Shown here one piece after another: positions 11,030-37,755 of a stretch of DNA of 64,000 nucleotides. Source of the stretch: Pterobdella sp. o SKG-2022. Its lineage: Eukaryota; Annelida; Clitellata; Hirudinida; Piscicolidae. The stretch lies in NCBI GenBank assembly GCA_964035795.1, contig OZ038321.1, positions 3,206,721 through 3,270,720 on the forward strand, read 5' to 3'. Under the pieces are notes generated by a model. That model was not told the origin of the DNA, did not search any database, and was given only the letters and a program-made list of their open reading frames with translations. The translations under genes and the position numbers were made by a program. The number at the start of each line of letters is the position of its first letter. The stretch's first letter is position 1.

Positions 11030-12017
11030 GTAAGTGCTCACATACTTTTAAATGGTGAATTGGGGTTGATTAAGTTCCCTTGAAGGCTTTTGTAAGCCTA
11101 TCTTTCATAACATATGATAGTTTCTAATAAACAAAAATTCCAACCACGGTTATATTTATCAGTTTAATTATTAGCAAAAAGTCATATTTATATTCAGTTC
11201 AATAACTAAACTAAATAACTAAAAATTGGATTTCAAAAAAATACATAGAAAATGGGAACTTTTAATAATATATGATAACAATAATTATTAATAAAAATAA
11301 TCAAATCCTAATAAATTTCACAGAGCAAAAAGGCCGTGAGGTTTCCTAAACTTTCATTAAAATGAAACTTTATTTAAAATTGAATTGAAATTTCACAGTG
11401 AAATTCAACTCTACAAGAAGAATTTTGAAGTAATTAAAGCCGAATTAAATTACTATAGGAAACTACACTCTTCATCCACGGTTTGAATTTTTAAAACAGC
11501 TTAGATGATAGAAAAATTCTCAAAATATATTAAAAATAATTATACATGAACTAAAAAAGATAAAAAATAAATGAAAAATAACAAAAACAAATTCAAAATT
11601 TTTTAAATAGAACAAAAATTAAAAAAGTATCAAGAACAAAAAAGCAGTTTGATAAATCACTTTATTAACCGAATCTAGTAAAGAAAACAAACACAAATTA
11701 TTTATTAACTTAATTCTCAAAGCTCTTCGTAAAATCAACTTTATCAAAACTCTAGAATTATCGGAACATCATCTGATGTTGAATTTGTAAACCGGTGTGT
11801 TAAAACCTAGTGCTATTAAACATTATCCACAACCTCATTCAATCACTGTTATTAACAGCAACAGCGAGATTTGGGGTAAGCATTGATTTCAACTCATTTC
11901 AAATATTTGCTCCTATAGCATGCCCAACTTATCTTTACTATCCTCAACATAATATATAAACGCTGAAACATATTAATAAAACAAAAAACTTCAATCGCCT
12001 TTGATGACTAGACATAG
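11030..12017. other. Presumed intron of the RNF212-like gene
   Basis: AT-rich, with no convincing exon. TTTCACAG followed by AGCAAAAAGGCC at 11322-11338 could be the start of a very short exon, but no supporting homology is visible. Confidence 0.35.
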
Positions 12018-12099
12018 CGCTCTATAAACATGGAAAATACTTTTAGAATCGTCAACGTACCCACGCCAAGTGAGAATATACCCACAAGGAGTTTTGAAG
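12018..12099 (+). CDS. Candidate internal exon of the RNF212-like gene
   Basis: An open 27-codon stretch between an ATAG acceptor and a G/GTGAGA donor, reading ...MENTFRIVNVPTPSENIPT. It is Pro/Thr/Ser-rich, as expected for the disordered C-terminal region of RNF212 proteins. G+C is higher than in the flanks. Its phase does not join directly to the 16.3-kb exon, so either an exon is missing or one call is wrong. Confidence 0.3.
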
Positions 12100-12939
12100 G
12101 TGAGAGTTAAGTTATAAATAGAATGAAAATAACGGCCATTAAACACCCCAAGAATACCCATTGGTTAAGAAGCGAATTTGCGAGTAAGTTAGCGGTTTGA
12201 TTAAATTTTTGATTATGATCTCAAATTGATGGAATTATTAAATAAATTTATTTCAAAATAAGCTGTATTTTCAACTAGTAGAAACTCATCATGACAAATT
12301 AATTTTTCGTTATTTATATTTAATTTTTAGACATAATGTATCAATTTTTGTTAATTGGTTTTTAGAAATAAATTCACAAAAGGAGGAAAAGTTTTGATAC
12401 ATTTTTTATTCAAATGAAATTTTCGACAAACTCAATTTTTTCATAATTCGTTAGTATATTTTCGAATGAGAGTAGTTTATTTATATTACCATAGAAACAT
12501 AGATAATATATTTTAATATAAACTAAAGTTATTATAGTATTATAAAAATAGTTAATTGGCTAATAATTGAGGTTTAAAAAGATTTGAAGTTATTGCAATT
12601 ATTTTCATTTTTTTCTGAAGTTGTTAAGTGAACTCTTTGTTCCTCTCTTTGTATTCCCATTTTTTTCGGTTTGAGACCTTTCAGAAACGAATCCAAAGCC
12701 TGTGATTTTCTTAAGTGCGGATCATTGTAAACCTTTTTAGTTGAACCTTTTTTTTATTTCTAAACACTCTCTCATAAAAGATTTTGTTGCAGTGTATTTT
12801 TAGCTTTTTCAGTGTAAACTTTCACTATTTTTGGTGTTTCCTAGTTCACTACCCCCTTTTGTGCAGTTTCAGAGTATTTGCTGATACCGCTGATGTTTTC
12901 TTCTAGTTTTGTTGTGGAAACATCTTTTTATGTTCCCTC
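12100..12939. other. AT-rich non-coding DNA
   Basis: No coding region recognised. The right part (from about 12600) may be decayed 3' sequence of the LINE that follows. Confidence 0.35.
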
Positions 12940-15655
12940 TGGTCTGTCTGACGTAAGTCTTGGATGCGTTGCAACTACAGTGATGTTTGTGCTTCCTTCA
13001 TTACCAAAATGAGAAACAGAAGGCTTGAAGCAGACCCTTGATGAACACCAACTTTTTTTTCGAATTCCTTTGAGGTTCCATTAAAGGTTTTTACTCTTGA
13101 GTTCGTGTTCACTTTTTTTTAAGAGCCCATTCTATCACTCTTCACGGCACCCTATCAAAGGCTTTTCCTAAATCAACAAAAATATGATGTAATTCCTTTT
13201 TCATGCTACCAGATTTTTTTTGCAATTGTCTCAGCACAAACAATCCATCTATTTTGCTTTTGCCTAAACTGACTCCGAGTTGATTTTCATTAATGGTAAA
13301 CATTTTCCTCAACCCAACTTCCAGCACCTTCATGCTCTGCTCTAGAAGCCTTATGCCTCAATAATTACCACAATCTAGTGCATCACCCTTACCTTTGTAC
13401 ACAACCACAGTATCACTATCCTCCCATTCATTCGGACATTTTTCATTGAAAATAATTTTTTCGAAAATTCTCCTCAGTTGGTTTACACCAACTTCTTCCC
13501 TCATTTTTATCAGATTGTTTGTTACTTTTGAAGGGCCAGCGGTTTTGTTATTTTTTATTTTCTTCAGCGACCTTGAAACCTCATCTACTGTAACGTTTGG
13601 TAAGGGACCTTCTACCTTTTCAACTTCGTCGGTATAAAGCATGACGTTTCATTAAGGAGTTTTTCAAAGTAATTTCTCTATCTATCTAACACCTCATTAA
13701 CCTTCACTATTAGCTTACCATTAGCATTTTTAATATACTTTGATCCTCGCAAATCCTTGTTGCCACTTTTCATATTTTTAGCAATTTTGAACATTTCATT
13801 TCTTCCATTTTTGCTTTTAATTCCACTTATTAAATGCTTTCATTTTGGCCTCTGTAACTTTCTTTTTAGTTTATATATATATTTTTTTTTTTTATATTGG
13901 TTTAGGTTAAATTTACGCCATCTATTGAAAGCATCTCTCTTCTACGTTATCACCAACTTCACCTCATCATTCCACCACCAAGTATCTTTTTTTCCAACTT
14001 TTCCTGTTGTTACACCACAAAGATTTTAAAGACTCTATCATGAAAATATTTTGAGTCTAAAATTTTTTCTAAAATTTTCTTCCATTTTCATTTTATCTTC
14101 CATTTTTAATTTCTTATCTTTTAACTTTTACACTTCAATCCTGCTCTCCCTTCGCTCCTTTCTTTCATTTTTCTTCTTTAGTTTTAGTTTTGCTCTCAGT
14201 ACTTTATGCTGGGACAGACATTTTACTTTTATAATTCTATTCCCATGTCTTTTCACTTCAATTACCTTATCTATCATTTTTCTCCAACAACCATACCAAC
14301 ACCATCTAAACTTTCTTTATTTCCACTCCACCATATTTTATGATTTCCAATTATACCTGCAAACACCACCTCTGAAATCCACCTTCTGAATGCATAAAAA
14401 TTCTACCTTTTTTTTCTCTATCATCTCCCCAATCTTAAACCAATAGGTACCAACATTTGCTGAGCACACGTTTAAAAAATAATATGGGTAAGAATAATAA
14501 TACTGCCGTGGGATTCTCAGTACCCCCTGTTCATTTAAGAACTTCCCGGAAATGGCGGTCATGACTTTCTTTGTAGACTTCATGGAAAAATAATAATTGG
14601 GGCATGTTTATTTGCTATTCTGCTGCAGAAAACCTCTACACGAGGCTGTAAGACATAAGTACTCTAAGCAACAATAGTATAGTGCTAATGTTCTAAACAC
14701 ATACTAGTGCCTTATAGGCAATATACCCCACTGTTGTAGTCAGAAACTATTACTACCAGTATTATATATAATATAACATGGTAGTTTTGGTAAGGTAACA
14801 ACTTCAGAAATCAAAGATTGCAATAACTTTAAATCTTTTAAACCTCAATTATTAATTTATTTGGTCCTGGGAATGACGTTAAACTGCACCGAAGACAGCG
14901 TCTCCAATTTGCGACTGCTTTCCTGTTATAACTTGGATAACAGTAGACTTCGGTAACAGGTATCGACAAACTGATATCCTGGTATCGTTGTCATTTGGTT
15001 TGGCTGAGGATCATTCTTTATTGACAGCGGCAAGGCAAACTGCCCAAGTGTGGGAACGGCGGTTCTTGAAATCCGAAGGTTTCAAGTTGGACGTTAGCTT
15101 GGGCTGGCAGTTCTATGAAAACTTTGTCCCAACTAAAAATGGCTTTCATTAGCTGACTGCTGTATACCCCAGCTACTGGGATGCCTAAAGCAGTATAATG
15201 TAATATGAATATCATTTATTAACCAGGTAATTGTTTTTATAATACTACAATAACTTTCAGTCAGTCAGTAACATCCACTAGCGGATATCTGTGGCTCATC
15301 TAACTGCACAGTGTGCAGTCATTCATGGTTTTCAAGGGGAGATAGTGAAGTAGGTCTCCGAGTCTTTCTCCACCGCAGTACAAAAACCAAGAACTGGGGA
15401 CACCAGCTTGCCTTTTGATGAAACAAACAAGACCATTTATGATGTTGGACATCACTTCTGCTTTAGTCATAATCCACAAGCCTGCCGCCGCTAGCTTCAC
15501 TATTTAACCCATAGCTGACTTTGGCTGAGCCCTTTTACAGGTATTTTTTTTAGTCCTGCAGGATGTCTTCACACCCTCCTTACCAGGTGGAGCCTGGTGG
15601 GGAGCCGTTTAGCCGCCGACCACCCGACCATGAGACAGGTAGCACTGGGTTACAT
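12940..15655 (-). mobile_element. Decayed endonuclease/RT LINE, antisense to the RNF212-like gene
   Basis: Reading leftward: a GC-richer 5' region at 15655-14640 with remnants such as PSSWFLYCGGERLGDL. Next, at 14590-14340, is an apurinic-endonuclease start (NVCSANVGT, then KKVEFLCIQKVDFRGG). RT blocks follow at 13642-13358 (SLKKIKNNKTAGPSKV, CPNEWEDSDTVVVYKGKGD) and 13333-13142 (KVLEVGLRKMF, HHIFVDLGKAFDRVP). At about 13065-12950 is VGVHQGSASSLLFLILVM. The order matches the large LINE group often annotated as craniofacial development protein 2-like or RTE-like. Stop codons and frameshifts break every domain, and the FADD box and C-terminus are missing. It is probably the same family as the 54.8-56.0 kb fragment. 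Confidence 0.82.
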
Positions 15656-16298
15656 GTTATCAGTGGCAAATTGACCATGATCGACAATAACTTTAGCTTA
15701 TATTAAAATATATTATCTATACTTCCATGTTAATATAAATAAACTGTTCTCATTCGAAAATATACTAATGAGTAATGAAAAAGTTGAGTATACCAAAAAT
15801 TAAGTTAAACAAAAATTTATCAAAATATTGCTTTTTTTGTATAGTTAACCTTGTATAAATTTCGTGATTTTGCCTAGTTATCGTAAGGTGATGAAATTGA
15901 TTTGCCATAATGTATATAATTATTATATAATGTAATATAAAGATCATTCAATAGTTCAGCTAATGTGTATATAATGTATCCATACAGTTATATTAATAGT
16001 TATATAATGTATTAATGATGTTATATTAATTGCAGGAATCAGTCTAGCCAGGTATGCAGGTGTTATGCGGTTGAAAATTTCATTAAAAAATCAAAATTTT
16101 TTGTAGTCTATTAGTGGGTAGTAACTTATTAATGAAAATTTTAATACCTTAGAGACAAATTTATAATCATTAATTTTTCTAATAGATTATTTACATATAA
16201 GTAATGATTAAACTAAAAATTAATTATTTTTAAAATTTCGTTTTTTTCGAATTGTTAATTTTTTTAAATAAAAAACCCAAAACGACAACCGCACAAAG
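15656..16298. other. AT-rich non-coding DNA
   Basis: No feature recognised. Contains ATATAATGTA-type low-complexity sequence at about 15910-16030. Confidence 0.35.
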
Positions 16299-16568
16299 CA
16301 ACCCTTGGTCAACATAACCAACTCTTTACAATCCTTCAACATACTAACACCCGCGCAAAGCCAAAAGAATAATACCTACAACGATACGCCACTAAGTCTA
16401 TTCAAAACACCAGCAAATACATTAAAAAACGAGCATCCAGCGTCTATAAAACAAGCTGGATTCCATTCTATGAACACACCCGCTAACAAAACCATTCCGC
16501 CCTATAACGCCCAGAATAGCACTAAAAGCGGTTGGTGTGATGTGTTTTATATTAAAGCTATGAGTTAG
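16299..16568 (+). CDS. Candidate C-terminal exon of the RNF212-like gene
   Basis: After an ACAAAG acceptor there are 89 open codons ending at TAG. They include FNILTPAQSQKNNTYNDTP, SLFKTPANTLKNEHPAS and NTPANKTIPPYNAQNS. Composition is Asn/Thr/Pro/Ser-rich with codon-like G+C in an otherwise AT-rich area, which suggests real coding sequence. RNF212 proteins have a disordered Thr-Pro/Ser-rich C-terminus, and this is the only plausible plus-strand coding block before the convergent PFK gene. The LINE at 12.9-15.7 kb would then lie in the last intron. It could instead be an unrelated small gene. Confidence 0.42.
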   Translation, partial: QPLVNITNSLQSFNILTPAQSQKNNTYNDTPLSLFKTPANTLKNEHPASIKQAGFHSMNTPANKTIPPYNAQNSTKSGWCDVFYIKAMS

Positions 16569-17247
16569 AGGCGATCGAATGGTCGACTTACTTTAAAACA
16601 TGGATAGGTTTAACATTGTTGTAACGGATTTTTCATTTATACTGTTGTTATGAGACGTTTTTTGTTTTGCAAATGAGTTTAATTGTCAATGATATTCCAT
16701 ATATTTTTCGATCTTGTATTATTTTTGTTTTTTTACAAATTTCTAGCATTTTCACAACTATTTTTCTTCACAATTATTTTTCAATCAAAACCTTTCAAAG
16801 GAGATTTATCGGGTATTTGCAGGACTTTAAACTCGTTAGTTTTATCTTTTTAACAAAGGAATTAACAAAGCATATAAGCGTCAGTTTCATCCTCTTAACA
16901 TTAAAAAACACACATAAAACGCTTAAAGTTACATCTTACTAGTTATTCTATTATATCGGAAGTTCCGTAGCTTGTGCCCAACTCTTGGTAAAAGAAAACG
17001 GGCTAAGAAAGGATTTGATTGGTTGATTGATGCCACTATAATCATACCCGATATTGTGTAACTAAACTCATAAAGTAGACGTTCTATAAGCATAATCGTT
17101 TATGTACTAACACTATAGAAGTAATCGACACTGTAATCATAACCGTTACTATATTGAAAGGGCTATACTCATCAAATCAATTACGAGTATGATTATAATG
17201 GTATCAACTTCAGAAGCTCCTAGACCACTGAGTATTATGATATACTC
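16569..17247. other. Intergenic AT-rich DNA
   Basis: No gene or clear repeat. Presumed 3' flank of the RNF212-like gene. Confidence 0.35.
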
Positions 17248-17426
17248 GGCTCGTATAGCTCAGTGGTAGAAAATTAGACTAATTATCTAAAGTTACCGGG
17301 TTCGATCCAGTGTGAGCCGACAATTAGCACCTATTTCACAGTGTGTTTTGGCTATATTAAATTTGTAGCAAGCGCTTTGTTCTATAAGAAAAAGCGCTTT
17401 ATAAATACCGCATAACATTACATTAG
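17248..17426 (+). mobile_element. tRNA-Ile-derived SINE, copy 1
   Basis: The head folds like a tRNA. GGCTC at the start pairs with GAGCC, the A box is TAGCTCAGTGG, and the anticodon stem TTAGA/TCTAA encloses the 7-nt loop CTAATTA (anticodon AAT, isoleucine). The B box is GGGTTCGATCC. After GCCGACAATTAGCACC comes an unrelated body ending AGCGCTTTATAAATA and a short CATTACATTA tail. RNA polymerase III would transcribe it from the internal boxes. Confidence 0.85.
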
Positions 17427-17849
17427 ATACTATATAATGACATTCATTAGTGTATTGAAAGTCTATGAGTATTGCATTGAAAACTTCTAAGTTGGTACCA
17501 GCATGTTCACGCCATTGTTACACACAGGGAACGATCTGACAGTAGTGAAGCTTCAGAGGCAAGCATGAAGATTAGAATGTTCAATCCAAGTTGTATCTAT
17601 CATTGTCCTTTTGTTTAGCTACTTTTTTACTTACTTATTTACGTACTTCAATTATATAATGAATTGATTATTCAAATAATTACATATTTTTATTTAATGT
17701 AATAGTTGGTTCAGTTAGTTAGTTAGCATTTCGTGTTCTAATAAAATGTTCTACTTGAAATTTACTATTATAAATATTAAAAATTTTATATATAATTATG
17801 TTAATTTAACATTACTCATGACATAAAATAGTCTACAAAAATAGTGAAA

Positions 17850-17927
17850 GAAACAAACCCTAAATGTTTATTCACTTAATACACGAAGTTTTCCGTGAAA
17901 AAATCTTATATTAGTCATTATCACTGA
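17850..17927 (+). repeat. Foldback-family fragment abutting SINE copy 2
   Basis: Begins GAAACAAACCCTAAATG and continues ACACGAAGTTTTCCGTGA, then ATTATCACTG: the left half of the foldback family. It stops eight bases before the tRNA head of the next SINE. Confidence 0.5.
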
Positions 17928-17935
17928 ATTATTGT

Positions 17936-18096
17936 GGGCTCTTATAGCTCAGCAGGTAGAGCATTAAACTAATTATCCAAATTTACTAGCTTCTATCCCG
18001 CATGGGCCGACAATTAGCACCGGTTCCACAGTGTGTTTTTGCAGCATTAAATTTGTAGCAAGCGCTTTGATCTATAAGAAAGCATTACATTATTAA
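17936..18096 (+). mobile_element. tRNA-Ile-derived SINE, copy 2
   Basis: Same head (TATAGCTCAGCAGGTAGAGC, loop CTAATTA), same junction GCCGACAATTAGCACC and same body (AAATTTGTAGCAAGCGCTTT) as copy 1. The T-arm is damaged (CTTCTATCCC) and the tail shows an internal deletion. Confidence 0.82.
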
Positions 18097-18661
18097 TTTG
18101 ATAGCTTTTCATCTTGTCTTTTTGATAGTATTCACTTAGTACTATATTCTCTTTAATATAATTAAGAACTCTTCATGTAGTCTTCCACGATATTTATTCC
18201 TTCAGACGCCCCGAGGAACAATGTAAATAATCCTAATAGGAATCAAATCTATGAACGACTCATGCAGGTGAATGTATTTCGGAATAATTTAGAATATATA
18301 AATTTTATTTTAAAATATATAAATTTTATTCAGAATAATTTAAAATAAAATAAATTTTATTTTAAAATAATTTAAAAAATATATTAATAAAATAGAAACA
18401 AGAATGAATTTAAACTTGACTAATTTTTTTGCAGTTGTCAGATTTGAAACAGAAGCCCAAATAATAATAAATAGCAAAGTTTTCAAATTTAATACTCAAA
18501 ACCTTATCAATTATCTTAACTTTTTACATTAGATTAAAGTAAAGATTGAAGAGCAATTTACACATTAATTATAAATTGAAACATTATAAACTCGTATAAA
18601 AGATTTTCAGTTATCATTTTAAGGGTGAATTACGAAATTCAAAACTAAATTTCTCCTTCGT
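18097..18661. other. 3' flank of the phosphofructokinase gene
   Basis: AT-rich. Several AATAAA hexamers on the minus strand, for example around 18300-18335, could serve as poly(A) signals for PFK. None stands out. Confidence 0.35.
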
Positions 18662-33247
<14,586 letters not shown>

Positions 33248-33779
33248 TTTATTTTCTGTGTGTGTTTGTTTGTCTATGTGTATATTTGTTTGTTAGTGTG
33301 TTTTTCTTTGTGTGGGTGTTTGTCTGTCTTTTCTTATTTAAAATCTAAATTCTACAAAATCGAGGAGTCTAGGCTGAAATTTATCAAAAACAACAAAAAG
33401 TATTAAAGCCCGGAGAAGATTATCATTAGAGTAACTTTCTCTAAAAGTCCCATACAAAAGGTTTTTTGAAACATTAGTGTAGTGAAGAAACAAAATCTCA
33501 GTCTATAGACATTAGAGTTTCTATTAAAAAAATTAAAGTTTCTATTATAGAAATTCTTTCTTGAGAACTACAGCAGTTTTCCTTCACAACATTTACTGGT
33601 ATAGTGGACATTTATAAAATATTAGACTTTTTTAACTTACCTTTTGGAGAAGTTTCAGAATGATTTTAAATTTGTCAACAAACGTCACTTTCGGTTAAAT
33701 TTAAGCATTGTTTTAATAAAAACCAATTTTAATAATGTTGAACGCTGTAAAAATTGATTGAAAATTTTTGAGCCCTAAT
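33248..33779. other. 5' flank of the PFK coding region
   Basis: A C/A-rich stretch in gene sense (T/G-rich on plus at 33250-33330) precedes the ATG and ends in ACACAG, suggesting intron plus acceptor. No promoter element is identifiable. A Penelope-like element starts soon after. Confidence 0.4.
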
Positions 33780-35653
33780 AGTTTTTATTATAAAATACGA
33801 AGCTTTTCGTTTACAATGTAGCATTTCCAAGTATATTAACAAGTTAGCTTACGATAAAATTGTATAAAGATAGACACAGGATTTTAAACTTTATTGAAGT
33901 GCGAAGCTTTTTTAAAAGTTAGTAAGTTTATCTTAGAGAACAACTCAATCAGCACAAAAACAATTTCAAGAACACGTCTAATTTTCTCAATGAATTACTC
34001 AGTTCTCTTGAAGATTTGATTGTAAAACTTTTTCGAACTTGTTATATAAGAGAATTTTACACTCTTCAAGAATTAAGAATGTTCAACAATTTCCCAACAA
34101 GATTTCCAAAATTTTCAGACTTATAACTAAGACTATCACATCTACACACTCATACCAGGTCCCCATCCATAACATTTCATCGTTTAAGAGCTTAGATACG
34201 TCGTGTCTCAGATATGGTTTAAACCACTGCTACATCAACAAAAATAAATCCATTAAAAAACTCATGACAGTTGAACCTTAAGCACTGACTGAGAGGCTAG
34301 ATCCACTAGTACCAGCAGAAGAGAAGAACCTGCATGAATTTTTGAGAACTACAAACAAATTTTCTCAAAATATTAAACATTCGAAAGACAACACTTTTCT
34401 GAAAACTAAGGAATTCAGAGATAATAAAAACATAGTTTTACTTTCGGGTGACAAGAACTCATAATGGATAAGGTGGATTATAAGAAGAAAGTATCGGACA
34501 TGTTGGAGGAAGGAATCAAGACCAAGAAATATACCAAATGTAGCGATTCAATCCTTAAAGATCTTAGGTCCTATCAAAACTTCTTATTAAGACACTTTAA
34601 AAATTTTGAATTTCATTCGACAATTAGACCCTCTTCAAACCAGCCAGCGCGCTTCTTCGCCACTGCGAAAACCCACAAGTTCATTTCGTTATCGGACATA
34701 ACTCCATCTAACATAAAATTGAGGCCAATCATTGATCAAACAGGCACGTGTTTTTACCAGACTGGCAAGTTTTTAGCAGAGTACCTTAAACCGTTGGTTG
34801 ATAACAGTTACACTCTAAAAAACACCAACTATGTAGATGATATAATGTTCGCAGAAACAATGATTGCACTGACAGCCTTTTAAAAGCTCTGAATAATTAA
34901 AAATCCGAACATTAAGCTGACGTTGGAATTATCACCATCTAAATTTCTCGACTCAAACGTGCTTAAGCTCACAGATGGAACGGTTAAGTTCAGTGTGGTA
35001 CATATATTCACAAAACTTCCGTTTCATTACTCTTCTCAAATGCCAACACAGTATTAGAAGTGTATCATCAAAGATGACCTTCATAGAGGAGAGAAGATTG
35101 GATCTTGTTTTGCCGAAAAAATTAACCAGAATGAAATATTTGAAAGCCGGTTATCCTATCAATTTTATCAAGTCGTAGATTTCGATCTTCTCTAGGCCCA
35201 AGGATGATTATCTGATACCTAAGAACATGTTTGATGAGAGGATTCACCTACATTTAAAATTGTCCAAAAAATGAGACGATGCTTTTCAAAGTAATCAATA
35301 ACATAGAAAAGTTCACCAGTTTTAGAGTTAAGATTAATTTCTCGTGGATCACTAACCAGATGAAATCACTTTTTCCCTTGAAGGATAAAATATCCCATCC
35401 TCATTTACAAGGGGACTTGCTCTTGCTCCAAAACTTACATTGGAGAAACTCTGAGGAATGCTGTGGTACTTTGGAAAGAGCATAAATATGGCTAGAGTAA
35501 GTCGGAACCGGCTAAACATCTGTTGGAAAATCCATCGCACTCTTTTTGTTGGAAAATACTGGACAAAGCCTCGTTGGACAATAGAAAGAAAAAAATTCTG
35601 AAGGCCTATTATATCAAAATACTTAGCCCTAGTTTGAATGACCAGATTGACAT

Positions 35654-37552
35654 AATAATAATAATAATTAGTTATTTCTATAGCGCCTTTTACGCGTCGT
35701 TCAAAGGCACTCTGCTATGAACTGCTTGAAAAATTAGGTTTTTAAATTTCTAAAAAAAATAGGATAGAGAGAAGATTTAAGATTAGGAGGAAGAGAGTTA
35801 CAGAGAAGTGGACCATAAACAGAAAAAGCAGATTTAGCATAGGAGTGAGAGAGAGATAATGAAAGTTGAGAACGAGTAGAAAACCGCAGGCCGGCACGTT
35901 TAGGAGGTAGTAAGAGGTTAGAAAGATAGGAAGGCAAAATAGAATGAAAAATTTTGTACATGAGAGTACAGATTTTGAAGGAAAAGCGAAAGTGAAGAGG
36001 TAGCCAGTGAAGATCGACAAGAGATGGAGAGATATGGTAGAATTTAGAAGTATGAGAGACCAGGCGTGCAGCAAAGTTGAAAGTTTTAATTAGAGGGTAG
36101 AGACTAGATTTAAAAAGATTTAAGTACAAAGATTTGCAGTAATAAAGTCGGGAGAGAACAAGAGAGCAGACAAGAATCTTAAGAGAGCCATCATCGAGAT
36201 AAGAAGAGATCTGTCTGATACGACGTAGGTGAAAAAAACAAGAAGAAGCAACAGAGAGGATTTGAGAATTAAAAGAAAGAGAAGAATCAAGGAGAAAGCC
36301 AAGACAGCGAATAGTGAAAGAAGAATAGATAGTTAGGTCAGAGATCATAATAGAAGGGAGGGTGGAAGGAAGAGATTTAGACTTAGAAAGATAGATGAAA
36401 TTAAGTTTCGAGGGATTAAGTTTTAGATGCATGGATCTACTCCATGAAAGAATAGAAGATAGACAGAGACTAAGCCTTTCAAGAGTAGAAGAAAGAGGAA
36501 AAGGAGAGAAGATGTAGGTGTCGTCGGCAAAAAGCAGACTTTGAAAAAAGAAAGATTCGATGAGACAAGGGAGGTGAGAGGTATAAAGAATAAAAAGAAG
36601 GGGTCCAAGAACAGATCCCTGAAAAACACCAAAAAAACAGAGAAAAGAAAAGAAGAATAGTTGTTAATAGAAACAGTGAAGGAACGGTTAGAAAGATAAG
36701 AGGTAAGCCAGGAAAGTGAGGAGCCAGAAATACCGAAAGATAAGTTGAGATGCTGCAGTAAAAGTGAGTGGTCAACAGTATCAAAAGCAGAAGAGAAGTC
36801 AAGAGAAAGGAGTAGAGAAAGCTTACTAGAGTCGGAAGCTAGAAGAGCATCATTAGAGATTTTTAGAAAGCAGGTTTTAGTAGAGTGAGAGGGTCGAAAG
36901 CCGGATTGGGTAGAAGGAAGAAGAAAGTTTGAAAGTTGGAGGTAAATAGCTTTTTCAAGAATTTTGGAGAGAAAGAAAATGTTAGAAAAAGGACGGTAGT
37001 TGGAGATGATAGAAGGATCGAGGGGTTTTTTCAGTATTGGAGTAACGATAGATGATTTAAAAAAGGTGGGAAATTTGTAAGTAGCTAGAAAAAGGTTAAT
37101 AAGATTGAGAATAATGGGATAGAAAAAAGAGGAAAGATCATTAAGGGTTTTTGGAGAAATAAGGTCAAGGGAGCAGGAAGATGAATATACAGATTTGATG
37201 ATGGAGATGAGGTCTGTGAAGGTGATGGTTGATAAGTGAGAAAGAGAGATAGAGGCAGGAAAAGACGCTGGAGGAGTGTGAGATGATGAGCGATTAGTTC
37301 TAATAGAAAGAATCTTGTTGCTGAAATAGTCCTTAAAATCTTGAGAAGAAAAAGGAGGAGGGGATTGTTTGGAAAGAATGCGATTAAGATTTTTCCAACG
37401 AGAGGAAAAAGAGGAAGCAGAGTTGATAGAAGAAATAAGAAAATTTGAGTGTTTGGAGTGGAGAGAGAGCGATAGGTTGATAGGTGAGAAAGCCAAAGAA
37501 TATGAGAGGAAGAAGAGGGAAAGGAACGATAAGAACGTTCGAGCTTAAAAAC
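35654..37552 (-). mobile_element. CR1/L2-like LINE nested in the Penelope-like element
   Basis: The minus-strand ORF from 37496 gives SLDLISPKTLNDLSSFF, VTPILKKPLDPSIISNYRPF, TQSGFRPSHSTKTCFLKI, SLLLSLDFSSAFDTVDHSLL, then LSWLTSYLSNRSFTV, the RT domain. After a frameshift near 36550 come an ADDT catalytic box, LKLNPSKLNFIYLSK, LVLSRLYYCKSLYL and LVDLHWLPLHFRFSFKI. It is 5'-truncated. The 3' end is GGCGCTATAGAAATAACTAA followed by (TTA)n. The pentamer GACAT on both sides (35649-35653 and 37553-37557) is a likely target-site duplication. Confidence 0.85.
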
Positions 37553-37672
37553 GACATTAGAAAATTACCTTTGTTTAGGAATGGTTTGACTTAGTATAAG
37601 ATTTTTTGAATGCGTTATTAAGCACTGTTTTCTCTTTAGTTGTTGCTAGGTAACGGATATTTAGTTTATTGC

Positions 37673-37715
37673 CTGATGATGAAACATTAGTTTTTGAAAA
37701 GCTTCGCACTTCAAT
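37673..37715 (+). ncRNA. Hammerhead-ribozyme-like core at the Penelope 3' end (candidate)
   Basis: CTGATGA (37673-37679) is followed by a small hairpin (GAAAC, loop ATTA, GTTTT) and then GAAA (37696-37699). This is the order of the conserved hammerhead core with stem II. AAG and CTT around CTTCGCA could form a short stem III before a UC cleavage-like site. The pairing expected for stem I is imperfect. Penelope-like elements are known to carry hammerhead motifs in their terminal regions, which supports the reading, but this copy may be degenerate. Confidence 0.35.
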
Positions 37716-37755
37716 TAAGTTTGAAATTCTGTGTTTATCTTTATACAATTTCCAA

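Noticed and set aside
12120..12182. Possible small exon ending at a strong GTAAGT donor
   Set aside because: Phase is incompatible with the candidate exon 12018-12099 and no homology is visible.
35742..36302. Separate Leu/Ser-rich membrane-like minus-strand ORFs
   Set aside because: Alternative frames of the nested LINE reverse transcriptase.
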